DNA of 64,000 nucleotides from Paenibacillus sp. MAEPY2 (GCF_000499205.1 NZ_AWUK01000016.1:1-64000), one strand, 5' to 3'; shown: positions 25,901 to 33,710, numbered from the stretch's first letter. Program-made: numbers and translations. Notes: generated by a model not told the origin, from the sequence alone.

Positions 25901-28364
25901 GCGCTTCAGCTGACCCCACATGATTGTTTACCGTCAATTGGTAAGCATAATTTTCCCCACCTACCAGGTGCTGATCGATATATTCACTTGCCGGATATTC
26001 CAATGTTGTTTCTTTACCTGTGTTTAAATTTTTGACTGTGTATGTGTAACCATCCGTATATCGATTGCTTGGTAGGTTCCATTGCAGTCTAACTTCGGAC
26101 GCGCTCAGCGCAGTCGCATCCAACGTAGGAACATCTGGTACATCTTGCAACTGATATGGATTGGATGTATGTGTTCCAACATTGCCGGCATGGTCAGTAA
26201 CTTGAGTATGAACAAACCAGGTTCCTTCTCCATCATCCACACTCACTTGTCCATTGCTAGGCAGTGTTTGCCATGAACCGCTTGGTGTAGCATTCTGACT
26301 TACCTCATAATAGATTGGATCGGCCACCCCAGATAAACGATCTGTTGCCGTAATCTGTACATCAGTGCCCTGTGTAGACCAGTTCAGGCCATTAGGTCCG
26401 AGTACTACTTCTGGGAGTTCTTTGTCTATCTGAATGGTAAATTTGATTTCCGGACTCGTAAGCCCAACTGCATCTACTGCCCGAGCAGTGATGATAAATT
26501 CTCCAGAGTCCGTCAGAGTACCCCGGTCACCGCTAAGGTACGATCCGTTTCCAATTTTGTATTCATATGTGACATCGGTTGCATCCTGGCTACCGCCTAA
26601 CTCAAAAGATACGTCTTGATTGGACCAGGATGTATCTGAGACGGTGTGTATTGGAGCTGTTGGAGCTGTGCGGTCGATAAATACCTGCGCATGTGCCTCT
26701 GCACTAACATTTCCAGCGTTATCGATTGTCCGGCCCCAGACATCAGTGATACCCTCAATATCCACTTGTACAGGACCTATATATGGCTCCCAGTTACCTC
26801 TTCCCACTTTGACTTGGCTATTGGCCACCCCGCTCAGATCATCTTGCCCATCGATCAATGTGATTTCAACTGGATCTTGAGTAGGCTTATCTGAAGTTAG
26901 ATTCAGTTCTGGTGTACCTGGTGCTTCCTTATCGACTTTAGCAATCACTTGGGATGATTCTCCAATGTTTCCTGCTTTGTCAACGGTGCGAACTTGATAT
27001 GTCCACTCCCCCGAATCCTGAATAACTACAGGCGCTATATACTTCGTCCATGTTTGTCCGTCTCTTGTAAACTCGGTATAATCTGGGCCGCTGTCAGCAT
27101 CGGCACCATCTGAAGCAACAAGTGTTACGTTTGTATTCGTCCATGAATCATTGGACAGGTATACATCCGGACGGCTCGGCAATGTCTTATCAATGCTTAT
27201 GGTCTGATGTAATTCTGTACCTACATTTCCGAGCTTATCGATTGACACAGCCGTTAACTCATGAACACCCTCATCTTGTAAAACAATGGTTCCCTTATAA
27301 TCCTCCCAGGAGCCATTATTCAACTTATACTGTGTTTTCTCTGTCCCTACACCGGTATCAACACCTGGCGTTAGAACGATCGATACTGTTTCTTTCGTCC
27401 AGTCCCCACTAGGTGTTACAGTAATTCCTGGTTTACTCGGTCCAGTGCGGTCTATTTTAACGACAGCTGAAGCCGTAGCACCAGTATTGTTCGCCTTATC
27501 GGTGGTTGCTGTCTCAATGGTCGTATGTCCTTCTTGATCTATTTGAAACGGGGAACCATTGTAATCTTGCCAATTACCCCAGCTTCCATTGTTAATTCGG
27601 TATTGCGTTCCCTTAACTCCGCTTCCGCCGGCTTTATCAGTTCCCGGAGTGATCGTAACAGTTACGGGTGCTTTGGTCCAAGCTGTCTCGGACAAACTTA
27701 CACTAGGAATTGTAGGTGCTGTCTTATCGATCAAAATTTGCCCAGTGTAGTTAGCTGTTGAAACGCCACCATTAGGGTCAGTGGCTTTAACAACAATGTT
27801 TGTATAAGCTCCCTCAGCAAGTTGACTTCCACTCCATGTTAACGACCATGTTTTAGTGCTCGCTGTACCGGTAACTGTAACATTTTTCTCCACGCCATTT
27901 ATTGTCGCGGAAACAACGACGTTATCATTATCCGGATCTGACACAGTCCCTGTAATACTCACATTACCTGCACTTCCTAATTGGTTAGTCTGAGTTATCT
28001 GAATTACCGGGTTACTGTTGAGAATCCCGTAATATACGTACCTTGTACTACCGGAGTATCCATTGTCGGGATACGCATTCCTACTTTGTGCAGTGACTCT
28101 CCCGTCATAGACTTCTCTAGATGAATACGTTGGGCTTACCCATTGCTGCCCAGTTGCGTATGCCGTACATGTTGCAGTACCTCCACCAGGAGGCTGAGTG
28201 TATTGGGTACAATATTGATAGGACTGATAATATCCACCGCCAGTTTGGTAAGATTCAGTATGATATGTGTCCCATGCGTATGTAGCCGCAGAAGCAGGTG
28301 GAGGAGGAAAATAACTGAATATCATGGCAGCTATTACAAACAGAATCAATGATTTTCTCTTCAT
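22938..28364 (-). CDS. giant S-layer-anchored surface protein with Ig-like and Fn3 repeats
   Basis: The 1808-residue protein begins with a signal peptide (MKRKSLILFVIAAM, cleavage near ASAA at about 27). After a Tyr/Gly-rich start come about seven bacterial Ig-like modules of roughly 95 residues, with repeated IDKTAPTxP-type and DKAGN motifs (about 130-820). About ten Fn3 modules with repeated GLxPGTxYxYxI motifs follow (about 830-1570), then an acidic linker, and finally three SLH domains (about 1620-1805, with ITRMEFAALI and LTRAEAATLIYRL). SLH domains bind pyruvylated cell-wall polymer, so it is displayed on the surface, probably for adhesion. It has its own terminator and a structured leader. 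Confidence 0.9.
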   Translation of the reverse strand: MKRKSLILFVIAAMIFSYFPPPPASAATYAWDTYHTESYQTGGGYYQSYQYCTQYTQPPGGGTATCTAYATGQQWVSPTYSSREVYDGRVTAQSRNAYPDNGYSGSTRYVYYGILNSNPVIQITQTNQLGSAGNVSITGTVSDPDNDNVVVSATINGVEKNVTVTGTASTKTWSLTWSGSQLAEGAYTNIVVKATDPNGGVSTANYTGQILIDKTAPTIPSVSLSETAWTKAPVTVTITPGTDKAGGSGVKGTQYRINNGSWGNWQDYNGSPFQIDQEGHTTIETATTDKANNTGATASAVVKIDRTGPSKPGITVTPSGDWTKETVSIVLTPGVDTGVGTEKTQYKLNNGSWEDYKGTIVLQDEGVHELTAVSIDKLGNVGTELHQTISIDKTLPSRPDVYLSNDSWTNTNVTLVASDGADADSGPDYTEFTRDGQTWTKYIAPVVIQDSGEWTYQVRTVDKAGNIGESSQVIAKVDKEAPGTPELNLTSDKPTQDPVEITLIDGQDDLSGVANSQVKVGRGNWEPYIGPVQVDIEGITDVWGRTIDNAGNVSAEAHAQVFIDRTAPTAPIHTVSDTSWSNQDVSFELGGSQDATDVTYEYKIGNGSYLSGDRGTLTDSGEFIITARAVDAVGLTSPEIKFTIQIDKELPEVVLGPNGLNWSTQGTDVQITATDRLSGVADPIYYEVSQNATPSGSWQTLPSNGQVSVDDGEGTWFVHTQVTDHAGNVGTHTSNPYQLQDVPDVPTLDATALSASEVRLQWNLPSNRYTDGYTYTVKNLNTGKETTLEYPASEYIDQHLVGGENYAYQLTVNNHVGSAEARTEVLTNPDSPLVNINPIYRTPGEMNVTIDPVQSATEYRLVLTDNQGQTRQDTVISDTQHTLTGLNPGSLYTLQVQAINATGASVATSTGFLTLPSTPMGFTSVEIKENSITTQWQSVTTATYYDLYQGDTLVFNGGDQDLSYEDTGLESGTAYTYTIAAGNETGEGEVSDPLNLMTLPAQDKSLNLYSYSTTGFTAQWNGVQSAHTYHLQVFDLNGLPVADYQGPNLQYTVTGLTAGTEYTVSLVAINNTGQGKAQLIRTLTLPEQVGSILVSDIEEVQAQVQLSSVTGASFYKIELHDGTQFISSDVHYVMRQLKGSTAYTGTVQAGNNSGFGVPLSFNFTTKPARPSSLQVQTVGERELVLGWTADTTAERYWVTDEQGNRVEVTEPSLRISDLQPGTEYQFSVAAENVTGMGKPSEIMWSTKTEAPELLQVDADYTEASLTWTEPHGSMRYLLKDEANGHVYYNGSQAATQLIQLQVGHAYDLTLYSINKTGDASEGVQVHLVTKAELNEANAKITEVKSTSVTIELKTVGQAIQEYVILRDGQEITKVDAGSGEVIYKDTDLQPGTAYEYEIKPVNQGGEGQGIKLITTTATDPVSVKDLEVESWNDWVEIRFPEVDHAQEYVVIDEKGTELWRGDTLPIRIDGLEPGTSYPVHIIVENSDGVPSESILVELWTLPLAPSNITATSTTQTVTLDFIQVDTKGFTSLVIYRSGKEIGRVKAGQKHFSETGLDPATSYEYKIKALNPGGLSLEETTVSASTQSVPTITNPNPSSNTEETKEEENEIKPDDNVSPGNTNSDKDIFKDISTNFAKNEIESLAKDGIIKGISFEMFAPDKQITRMEFAALIVRTMSANPDESITLTFQDIKDSAWYARELNAAIVNGIAKGFSTLEFRPEALVNREQAAKMLINVLLSEGVAPGVTIQQFSDESDISVWAAEDVKMAMEQQLVKGYPDNTFRPKQGLTRAEAATLIYRLRELLLQKA

Positions 28365-28437
28365 ATCTTTTCCTTTCTATTCAATCTCTAAAGAACTAAT
28401 TGATTAATAATAGTAGACAGTAACTCAATCCTATTGT

Positions 28438-28461
28438 TCACAGTCGCATCACTGAGAGCAC
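28438..28461 (-). CDS. possible 7-codon leader ORF before the surface-protein gene
   Basis: A GTG-started ORF (MLSVMRL) follows AAAGGAGGTTTT, a strong ribosome site (28462-28473) that is otherwise unexplained. The spacing of 4 bases is short. Its DNA repeats part of the preceding hairpin (CTCTCAGT-ATGC), so it could take part in attenuation. Confidence 0.3.
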   Translation of the reverse strand: MLSVMRL

Positions 28462-28483
28462 AAAACCTCCTTTCGATAAAAAC

Positions 28484-28537
28484 AAAAAAGCGGCATACTG
28501 AGAGTTCCACAAAATAAGAGAACTCTAGCACGCCGCA
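28484..28537 (-). promoter_or_regulatory. terminator/attenuator in the surface-protein leader
   Basis: On the - strand GCGGC and GAGTTC pair with GAACTC and GCCGC, and TTTTTTG follows. The polymerase operon upstream already has its own terminator at 28722-28750, so this hairpin lies in the leader of the surface-protein gene. Confidence 0.6.
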
Positions 28538-28721
28538 TCTACGGTAGTGTTAGTGTGTATTCAATTCATTGTTTATAAGTATATCTTGATTTACATCTAA
28601 AATCAATTTAAACTTCCATCCAATCAACAAAAAGAGAAATTTATAGATTCTAAAATTTTGACTCATATTGATTTGCTTTATCCGAGATAGTGTCCTTCAA
28701 GTGTCCAACTTTAACACAAAG

Positions 28722-28750
28722 AACCGATCCTCATCTATCAAGGATCGGCA
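28722..28750 (-). terminator. terminator of the Y-polymerase operon
   Basis: GCCGATCCT and AGGATCGG form a stem followed by TTCTTTG on the - strand. Confidence 0.75.
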
Positions 28751-28849
28751 TACCCATCAAACTGAGAGAGGGAAAAATGGTCATAGTCATAGCATATCCC
28801 TCCTGATCAGATATATACATTGTTATGAATAAATTTTTTATCAATAAGT

Positions 28850-29218
28850 TTAACTTTGCAATTCAGTAATATCAACGTTCATGTACTCTGTAAGCATTAA
28901 GGTAATGTCTACTTTAACTTTACTCCACAACAATGTCATTTTATGCTGGTATCCTCTTATGGAGTAGTCTACCGATAAACTGAGATCGGATCTACTCTCC
29001 TCAATGATTTTTATTTGATGTTTCTTTAGACTTAATTTTGTTTTGTACATTTCTAAGGCAATCTTCTTCTGAGTATTGTCTAGATAATCGACATACACGG
29101 ATTTCATCTTAAAATTTGAAGACGAAATTTTATTTTTATCAACTTCTAGACAACTCAATAAATACGGGAGTTCTACAACCTTCTTTACGAGAGCAAGTTG
29201 TTCAGAAGTCTGCCTCAC
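28850..29218 (-). CDS. unknown protein, third gene of the SOS polymerase operon
   Basis: The 122-residue protein is helical and charged, with no family I recognise. I place the start at the GTG at 29218, 8 bases after GGAGG, which overlaps the end of the yolD-like gene. Its place behind uvrX-like and yolD-like genes suggests a role in SOS mutagenesis or polymerase control. Confidence 0.65.
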   Translation of the reverse strand: MRQTSEQLALVKKVVELPYLLSCLEVDKNKISSSNFKMKSVYVDYLDNTQKKIALEMYKTKLSLKKHQIKIIEESRSDLSLSVDYSIRGYQHKMTLLWSKVKVDITLMLTEYMNVDITELQS

Positions 29219-29567
29219 CGTACTCGCCTCCACCTTCCAGTTTTACCGAAACCAATTGATCAAAATCAACAAATTCAAACCCATTATCCATCTCTATCTT
29301 GATTTTCTTTCCCATCGTACTAATGGACGTGACAATCCCATGCAGATACCAGTTACCCGACTCGTTAAAAACTTCAAAGTTTGCTGATAAAGTATAATTT
29401 AGCGACATCTCTAAATTTTGTGCAATGATCTCCCACTCATCTTCATGAATATGCGGTTTGGACTGATAATGAATCTGTGTCCGATGCTCATTAATTCGTT
29501 CTTTATGTTGCGGCAACATCATCCGGTTCGACTCCCATAACCCATTGGCTTCAAGCTTTTTACTCAT
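29202..29567 (-). CDS. yolD: YolD-like protein
   Basis: The 121-residue protein has the YolD layout: an N-terminal GLWESNRMMLPQHKE motif followed by a beta-rich domain ending in FVDFDQLVSVK. YolD proteins accompany UvrX-type Y-family polymerases in Bacillus phages and plasmids and are thought to play a UmuD-like part. It overlaps the polymerase gene by 4 bases. Confidence 0.88.
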   Translation of the reverse strand: MSKKLEANGLWESNRMMLPQHKERINEHRTQIHYQSKPHIHEDEWEIIAQNLEMSLNYTLSANFEVFNESGNWYLHGIVTSISTMGKKIKIEMDNGFEFVDFDQLVSVKLEGGGEYGEADF

Positions 29568-30802
29568 TTGTAATGTCCTCCAATCTTAGATGCTCTATCG
29601 ATCGCTTGACCGGCAGCCGTAATCGAGCTTGCTCTTAGTATGGCAATGTCGCCAAATCGATCCTTAATGTCGTCCATTACCTGATCAATGGCCCGTTTCT
29701 GCTCTTGATCATCAAAGAAAGATAGTTGATATGTATCCGCGTTGGATAATTGAGAAAGGGATACACCTACACGCCGTACAGGTTGCCCGTCCCAGTAGTG
29801 ATGGAATATGCGTTTAGCTATCTTGCATACATCAACTGTTATGTTTGTAGGGTCAGGCAGTTTAACTTGCCTGTGGAACCCTGTTGGATGGTCGAAATCG
29901 GCCCCAGACACACTTAAAGACACCACACTACCCATAAGTCCCTTTTTACGGGCCCTTCTGCAGACTTCTGTGCAAATGTCCTGTATAACCACTTCGATCT
30001 CCCAGGCCTCCGCATAGTCTCTAGGCAGGGTCATTCCGTTCCCGATATCCTTTTGTGTACTATGGGTGTCGACGGTTACCGGTGAATTATCGAGTCCATT
30101 GGCTACTCTCCAGATAACTTCTCCGTTTACTCCCCACTTACTTCTAAGTTTAGATAACGGCGTATTCGCAAGATCTTTAATAGTACGAATCCCCATCTTC
30201 CATAAATGTTTTTCCATCCTTGAGCCAATACCCCACATATCACGGATGGGTTTGTCTCCAATGTGAAGATGCAACTCCTCTTTCTTTAAGTGGAATATAC
30301 CTCCATCAACTTTTTTAGCAATCATGTCGCAGCATAGTTTACTTATGATTTTGTTTTCGCCAATGCCGGCTCGAGCATAAACGCCAGTCTCGTTATAGAT
30401 TTTGTCTTGGATTTGTTTAGCTAAATCCATTGGATCATTGCCGAAGAGATGCATAGACCCTGTAAAATCAGCGAATAATTCGTCTATACTGTACGGTTCG
30501 ACCAGATCTGTAAACTCCTCAATTATAGACATGATTTGGGTAGATACTTCGATGTATTCCTGCATATGAGGTTTTACAATGATTAAATCAGGACATTTCT
30601 GAAGAGATTGCCAGAGAGGTTCAGCGGTAGAAACACCTTTAGCTTTGGCTAACGGACAAGCGGCAAGAATAATTCCGGAACGTCTTGCTGGATCACCAGC
30701 CACAGCTAAAGGTCTGTTTTTGTGTTGAGGCATTTTTGCCTTTTCGACTGAAGCATAAAACGACTGCATGTCAATAAGCATAATGGTTCGCTGCTTAGTC
30801 AC
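29564..30802 (-). CDS. uvrX: UvrX-like Y-family DNA polymerase
   Basis: The 412-residue protein is an error-prone translesion polymerase: catalytic acids lie in LIDMQSFYAS and YSIDELFAD, a helix-hairpin-helix follows (IKDLANTPLSKLRSKWG), and the little-finger domain is present. A beta-clamp-binding motif QLSFF is seen near the C-terminus, and this window also encodes its own sliding clamp. I use the GTG at 30802, 8 bases after AGGGG. Two SOS boxes precede the operon, so LexA should control it. Confidence 0.9.
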   Translation of the reverse strand: MTKQRTIMLIDMQSFYASVEKAKMPQHKNRPLAVAGDPARRSGIILAACPLAKAKGVSTAEPLWQSLQKCPDLIIVKPHMQEYIEVSTQIMSIIEEFTDLVEPYSIDELFADFTGSMHLFGNDPMDLAKQIQDKIYNETGVYARAGIGENKIISKLCCDMIAKKVDGGIFHLKKEELHLHIGDKPIRDMWGIGSRMEKHLWKMGIRTIKDLANTPLSKLRSKWGVNGEVIWRVANGLDNSPVTVDTHSTQKDIGNGMTLPRDYAEAWEIEVVIQDICTEVCRRARKKGLMGSVVSLSVSGADFDHPTGFHRQVKLPDPTNITVDVCKIAKRIFHHYWDGQPVRRVGVSLSQLSNADTYQLSFFDDQEQKRAIDQVMDDIKDRFGDIAILRASSITAAGQAIDRASKIGGHYK

Positions 30803-30823
30803 GGTAATCACCCCTGTACATTT

Positions 30824-30865
30824 AGAACGTATGTTTGTATATATTATAAACCGAACGCACGTTCC
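30824..30865 (-). promoter_or_regulatory. two LexA (SOS) boxes before uvrX
   Basis: AGAACGTATGTTTG (30824-30837) and CGAACGCACGTTCC (30852-30865) fit the Gram-positive SOS box CGAAC-N4-GTTCG with one or two changes each. Confidence 0.8.
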
Positions 30866-30918
30866 TTATGCAAGAGGTAAATTTTATATTTTCAAGGAGA
30901 CGTCTAAATTAGATCAAA

Positions 30919-30949
30919 AAAACGACCAGCTCAGTGGCTGGTCGTCGCT
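30919..30949 (-). terminator. terminator of the DUF4238-like gene
   Basis: CGACCAGC and GCTGGTCG form a stem followed by TTTTTTTGATC on the - strand. Confidence 0.88.
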
Positions 30950-32037
30950 TATAATTCCTTGTATACCATGGTATAGAAGCTATTTTTCATTTTCTCATTG
31001 TATACAATCGCTTGTGGAACCTTACTCTCTACCATTCCCTCAGCCAATTCAATAACTCGGCCCCCGTAAACTTCCTTGCGAACGGAAGGTGGAATGTCAA
31101 AAAGGTCCATCCATTTCCAATGTATCTGAATTTTAAGGGCATCCACTAATCGGCTCTGTATTAATGATGCTCCTGCAGGCGCTTCTTTTCTTCTTACAGC
31201 CCTTTCTCCCCAAGCTTCATCTAAAACTTCTTTGGACGGACCATACGCTTCCACATGTGCGCTTTTTACTATTCGTTTATTAAACAATTTTACTTTGTTC
31301 TTATCTGTTACCGGTCCATGAATCATCATAATTTTTTTACCATATAGATTACTCGGTTGTTGATTAATGGGATGACGTTGAGTTATTACTATAGCCACCG
31401 TTTTTGAGATTGGAATAAAATATCCCTTTCCTCTACCATATCCATACCGATCTGCATTAATCGTTGTATACCCTAAGTCACTAAGAACAAATGGGATATC
31501 AGTTCTGTTATGTAACACTCTCCATTCTGCATTGCAAAACAAACCACAATAAATTTGAAAATCAATGAGTCTATTCATATTGGTGTTGTCTTGACTATTA
31601 AACTCTAACTGTTTATTAAGAAGTTCTAATGATGGTGCTCGATCGAAGAGTAATTTTTCAAAATCTTCTCCACGACAAAAGAGTTGCGACACGAAGGGCA
31701 CTAGAACTGTTACCCATAATACTCCATCAAAAGTTGGTCCTCCTTTATGTTGCTCTAGAGCTTGAACAGCTAATGATAAGTTTTTTTCTACATAGGTCCA
31801 CGTTCTGTCAACATATCGTTCATCATCGAGATAAGTTGTATCTTGAATGGTATAAATATGCTCTCTAAACCCCACATTGCCCGCTTTTACTGGAACGGCC
31901 GTTTCCATCCCATCTCGTCTAAAGAAAACGGGGCGGCTTCGTTTACGTGGAATAGTCTCATTGTTGGAGAAATTCGCAATGTGAGCTGCTGGTATAACGT
32001 GTTGCTTTCCTCCAGGTTGGCTTGATTGTACTGTCAA
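30949..32037 (-). CDS. DUF4238-like protein
   Basis: The 362-residue protein starts with QHVIPAAHIANFS followed by RPVFFRRDG, like the HxxPxxxLxxF start of DUF4238 proteins. These are found among phage-defence and mobile-element genes and have no settled function. Translation starts at TTG after GAGGAGGAG. The gene has an unusually long leader (about 490 bases) with a perfect -10 box, two tiny ORFs and a terminator hairpin 25 bases before the start, so its expression is probably conditional. Confidence 0.55.
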   Translation of the reverse strand: MTVQSSQPGGKQHVIPAAHIANFSNNETIPRKRSRPVFFRRDGMETAVPVKAGNVGFREHIYTIQDTTYLDDERYVDRTWTYVEKNLSLAVQALEQHKGGPTFDGVLWVTVLVPFVSQLFCRGEDFEKLLFDRAPSLELLNKQLEFNSQDNTNMNRLIDFQIYCGLFCNAEWRVLHNRTDIPFVLSDLGYTTINADRYGYGRGKGYFIPISKTVAIVITQRHPINQQPSNLYGKKIMMIHGPVTDKNKVKLFNKRIVKSAHVEAYGPSKEVLDEAWGERAVRRKEAPAGASLIQSRLVDALKIQIHWKWMDLFDIPPSVRKEVYGGRVIELAEGMVESKVPQAIVYNEKMKNSFYTMVYKEL

Positions 32038-32057
32038 AGAATCTCCTCCTCAAAAAT

Positions 32058-32082
32058 AAAAAAGCCGCTAATAGCGACTTTG
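32058..32082 (-). promoter_or_regulatory. terminator/attenuator before the DUF4238-like gene
   Basis: AAGTCGCT-ATT-AGCGGCTT followed by TTTTATTTTTG lies 25 bases before the TTG start. No gene ends within the 480 bases upstream, so it stands in the leader. Confidence 0.65.
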
Positions 32083-32275
32083 AATGCGACAAATTTCCGA
32101 TGGGAAACCGGTAGTTTCGTCGTAGTCCAAACTGCAGCTTGTCTAATTAAGTTTGCTAAATAGAAGTTTAGCTTCAATATTTTATGCAATTACTCAATCT
32201 CTAGCAGCCGCTCTCAGTTAATAATTTCCCACCTTAAATCGGGCAATTTAACGAGATACGTTGGTGCTAAAGTTC

Positions 32276-32302
32276 TTATGTTCCCATTCCATGACCATTC
32301 AT
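32276..32302 (-). CDS. 8-codon peptide gene MNGHGMGT
   Basis: The ORF encodes M-N-G-H-G-M-G-T. GAGAGGGG stands 10 bases upstream. Compared with the similar ORF at 32470-32496, three codons differ only silently (Gly, His, Gly) and one changes the last residue, which is how a conserved peptide evolves. The ending GHG-M-GT also matches the C-terminus (GHGWGT) of the pheromone-like precursor at 34718-34813. Too short for any homology test on its own. Confidence 0.5.
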   Translation of the reverse strand: MNGHGMGT

Positions 32303-32399
32303 CTCTGTAATTCCCCTCTCAACACACTATAAACATATAAATTCAACTACATCCTATTAAGTAGCACTTACACTCGTAGGTTAGCTCCCTATACCATGA

Positions 32400-32492
32400 T
32401 TACTCACTTGAAGTTTCCCTTCCCTTCTTTTTTAAGTGTAATCGTGCTTCAAGATCATTAAGTTTTAATTTATCCGCCCATTCCGTGGCCAT
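32400..32492 (-). CDS. possible 30-residue ORF overlapping the first tiny peptide gene
   Basis: In another frame, an ATG four bases inside the MNGHGMGG ORF opens a 30-residue frame (beginning MATEWADKLKLNDLEARLHL, ending GRETSSE) with a protein-like composition. It competes with the tiny-peptide reading: the repeated DNA copy at 32276-32302 does not keep this frame beyond 16 residues. Both may be translated. Confidence 0.3.
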   Translation of the reverse strand: MATEWADKLKLNDLEARLHLKKKGRETSSE

Positions 32493-32496
32493 TCAT
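32470..32496 (-). CDS. 8-codon peptide gene MNGHGMGG
   Basis: The ORF encodes M-N-G-H-G-M-G-G. GGAG lies 9 bases upstream, and a strong promoter (32531-32559) places the transcript start about 28 bases before the ATG, so this is the first possible reading frame of the transcript. Its sister ORF lies 194 bases downstream. Confidence 0.5.
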   Translation of the reverse strand: MNGHGMGG

Positions 32497-32530
32497 TATC
32501 GATCACTCCAGTACATTCGACTTTAGGTAA

Positions 32531-32559
32531 ATTATATAATAAGTAAATATTTAGGTCAC
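32531..32559 (-). promoter_or_regulatory. promoter of the tiny-peptide/DUF4238 transcript
   Basis: GTGACC and a perfect TATAAT are spaced by exactly 17 bases on the - strand. Confidence 0.65.
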
Positions 32560-32618
32560 GCCACTTACTGATTCTTAATCAGTTTAGATCAAATTTTTTT
32601 TTGAAGAAGTGAAATGTC

Positions 32619-32849
32619 TTAACTTTCGTAGAAATTCTGTTCCAAAATCCGGATACTACGTGGAATACTTTCTTTCCGAGTGATAAACCCCTTTTTCTCA
32701 AGCCGTTCCAAATAACTATAGGCGGTGGAAGATGAGGTCAAACCCAGCAAATCACCAAGTTCTCGTGTTGTTGGAGGATACCCATTATCACGATAGTAAT
32801 CTTTAATGGCCTGAAAGGCTTCCTCTTCTCTCTGGGTAAGTTGCAGCAT
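32619..32849 (-). CDS. LexA DNA-binding domain-only protein
   Basis: This 76-residue protein is the winged-helix N-terminus of LexA (LTQREEEAFQAIKDYYRDNG, GYPPTTRELGDLLGLTS) without the linker, cleavage site and serine-protease domain. It could therefore bind SOS boxes but not be removed by RecA-stimulated self-cleavage. AAGGAGG precedes the ATG and an SOS-like box stands in front, so it may be autoregulated and damp or tune the SOS response of the element. Confidence 0.85.
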   Translation of the reverse strand: MLQLTQREEEAFQAIKDYYRDNGYPPTTRELGDLLGLTSSSTAYSYLERLEKKGFITRKESIPRSIRILEQNFYES

Positions 32850-32882
32850 GAGTCAGATCCTCCTTAGGTGTATAACATTATA

Positions 32883-32896
32883 AGAACATGTGTTTG
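32883..32896 (-). promoter_or_regulatory. SOS box before the LexA-like gene
   Basis: AGAACATGTGTTTG fits the Gram-positive SOS consensus (GAAC-N4-GTTY) and lies 34 bases before the start. Confidence 0.7.
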
Positions 32897-33029
32897 TATT
32901 ATACCATAAATTTTATTTAGCAACCTAAAAAACGGCAGCATCTTTCGTAACGAATTACTGCCTTTCACAATATATTTTTGTACTTTATTCATGTGATACA
33001 ATATAAAAAAATGAAAAGGAGAGTATTTA

Positions 33030-33461
33030 ATGCCTAAGGTTTCATTGGATCTGGCACACCTGGAGTACATACAGTCATTATTCCCTGAAAAATCTGCTTC
33101 ACCCATTGGCGAACAAGCTATTAAGTTGATTCATGAAGCTATTAACTCATCCCATAGAGCATGTGAGTGTTTAGAATTCGATTGGTTTTTTAATCAGAAG
33201 AATGATGACAGATTGTTAAAAGATTTTATAGACCTACCTATGCAAATCAAGATGATGAATGTAACTGAGTTTTTTGGAAGTTTTGAAGAACGGGTATACA
33301 TAAGGGTAATTAATGCTTTAAAGAGAAGAGGCTGCAACTCCATGAATCAACTTATGGATCTTTCGATCTACCAAATTTCCTGTACCCGTAACTTAGGGGA
33401 TCGAAGTCAACTAGCCATCCTACGTGCTCTACAATCACTAACAGAAAAAGAGCCCTCTTAG
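33030..33461 (+). CDS. small protein with RNA polymerase alpha-CTD-like domain
   Basis: In this 143-residue protein, residues 93-140 (RVYIRVINALKRRGCNSMNQ, then CTRNLGDRSQLAILRAL) follow the alpha C-terminal domain pattern (NxLKRxGIxTxxEL, IRNxGxKSxxEI). The N-terminal 90 residues are unassigned. Such a domain can bind UP-element DNA or activators, so it may modify transcription on this element. AAAAGGAGAG precedes the ATG; a terminator follows. Confidence 0.6.
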   Translation: MPKVSLDLAHLEYIQSLFPEKSASPIGEQAIKLIHEAINSSHRACECLEFDWFFNQKNDDRLLKDFIDLPMQIKMMNVTEFFGSFEERVYIRVINALKRRGCNSMNQLMDLSIYQISCTRNLGDRSQLAILRALQSLTEKEPS

Positions 33462-33478
33462 ATAGGAGCTCTTGTAGT
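33448..33478 (+). terminator. terminator of the alpha-CTD-like gene
   Basis: AAGAGCCC-TCTTAGATA-GGAGCTCTT with a following T-rich tract just after the stop. Confidence 0.7.
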
Positions 33479-33514
33479 TATTTCTAATTTTTCTTTAATT
33501 GCCGCCTCATTAGA

Positions 33515-33552
33515 AAGCCGCCACCTTTTCAGAGGTTGACGGCTTTTTTGGT
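33515..33552. terminator. hairpin terminator
   Basis: AAGCCGCCACC-TTTTCAGA-GGTTGACGGCTT followed by TTTTGG on the + strand is a further hairpin between the converging transcripts. Confidence 0.55.
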
Positions 33553-33710
33553 GGAATCGATATACACTATATTTTAATGACTAATCAAGATACACATACT
33601 CTTTTGAAATTAAAAAGTTATAAGTGATAACAGGGTTCATACAATTCTTTAAAATCTTTAACCATCATCTTCTTTGTTAGATACTAATCTTACTGATCTA
33701 CCACAGTGGT

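Larger units (their letters stand above)
32083..32618 (-). other. 536-base leader region with tiny ORFs
   Basis: Apart from the promoter, the two tiny peptide ORFs and the overlapping 30-residue ORF, no gene is seen. The 20-base repeat ATGAATGGYCAYGGAATGGG occurs twice on the - strand, which is what reveals the peptide pair. Confidence 0.5.

Noticed and set aside
23311..28352. Many + strand frames opposite the surface-protein gene
   Set aside because: All are shadows of the 1808-residue repeat protein; none has a ribosome site or a recognisable domain.
29808..30266. + strand frames opposite uvrX
   Set aside because: They are antisense shadows of the polymerase gene without ribosome sites.
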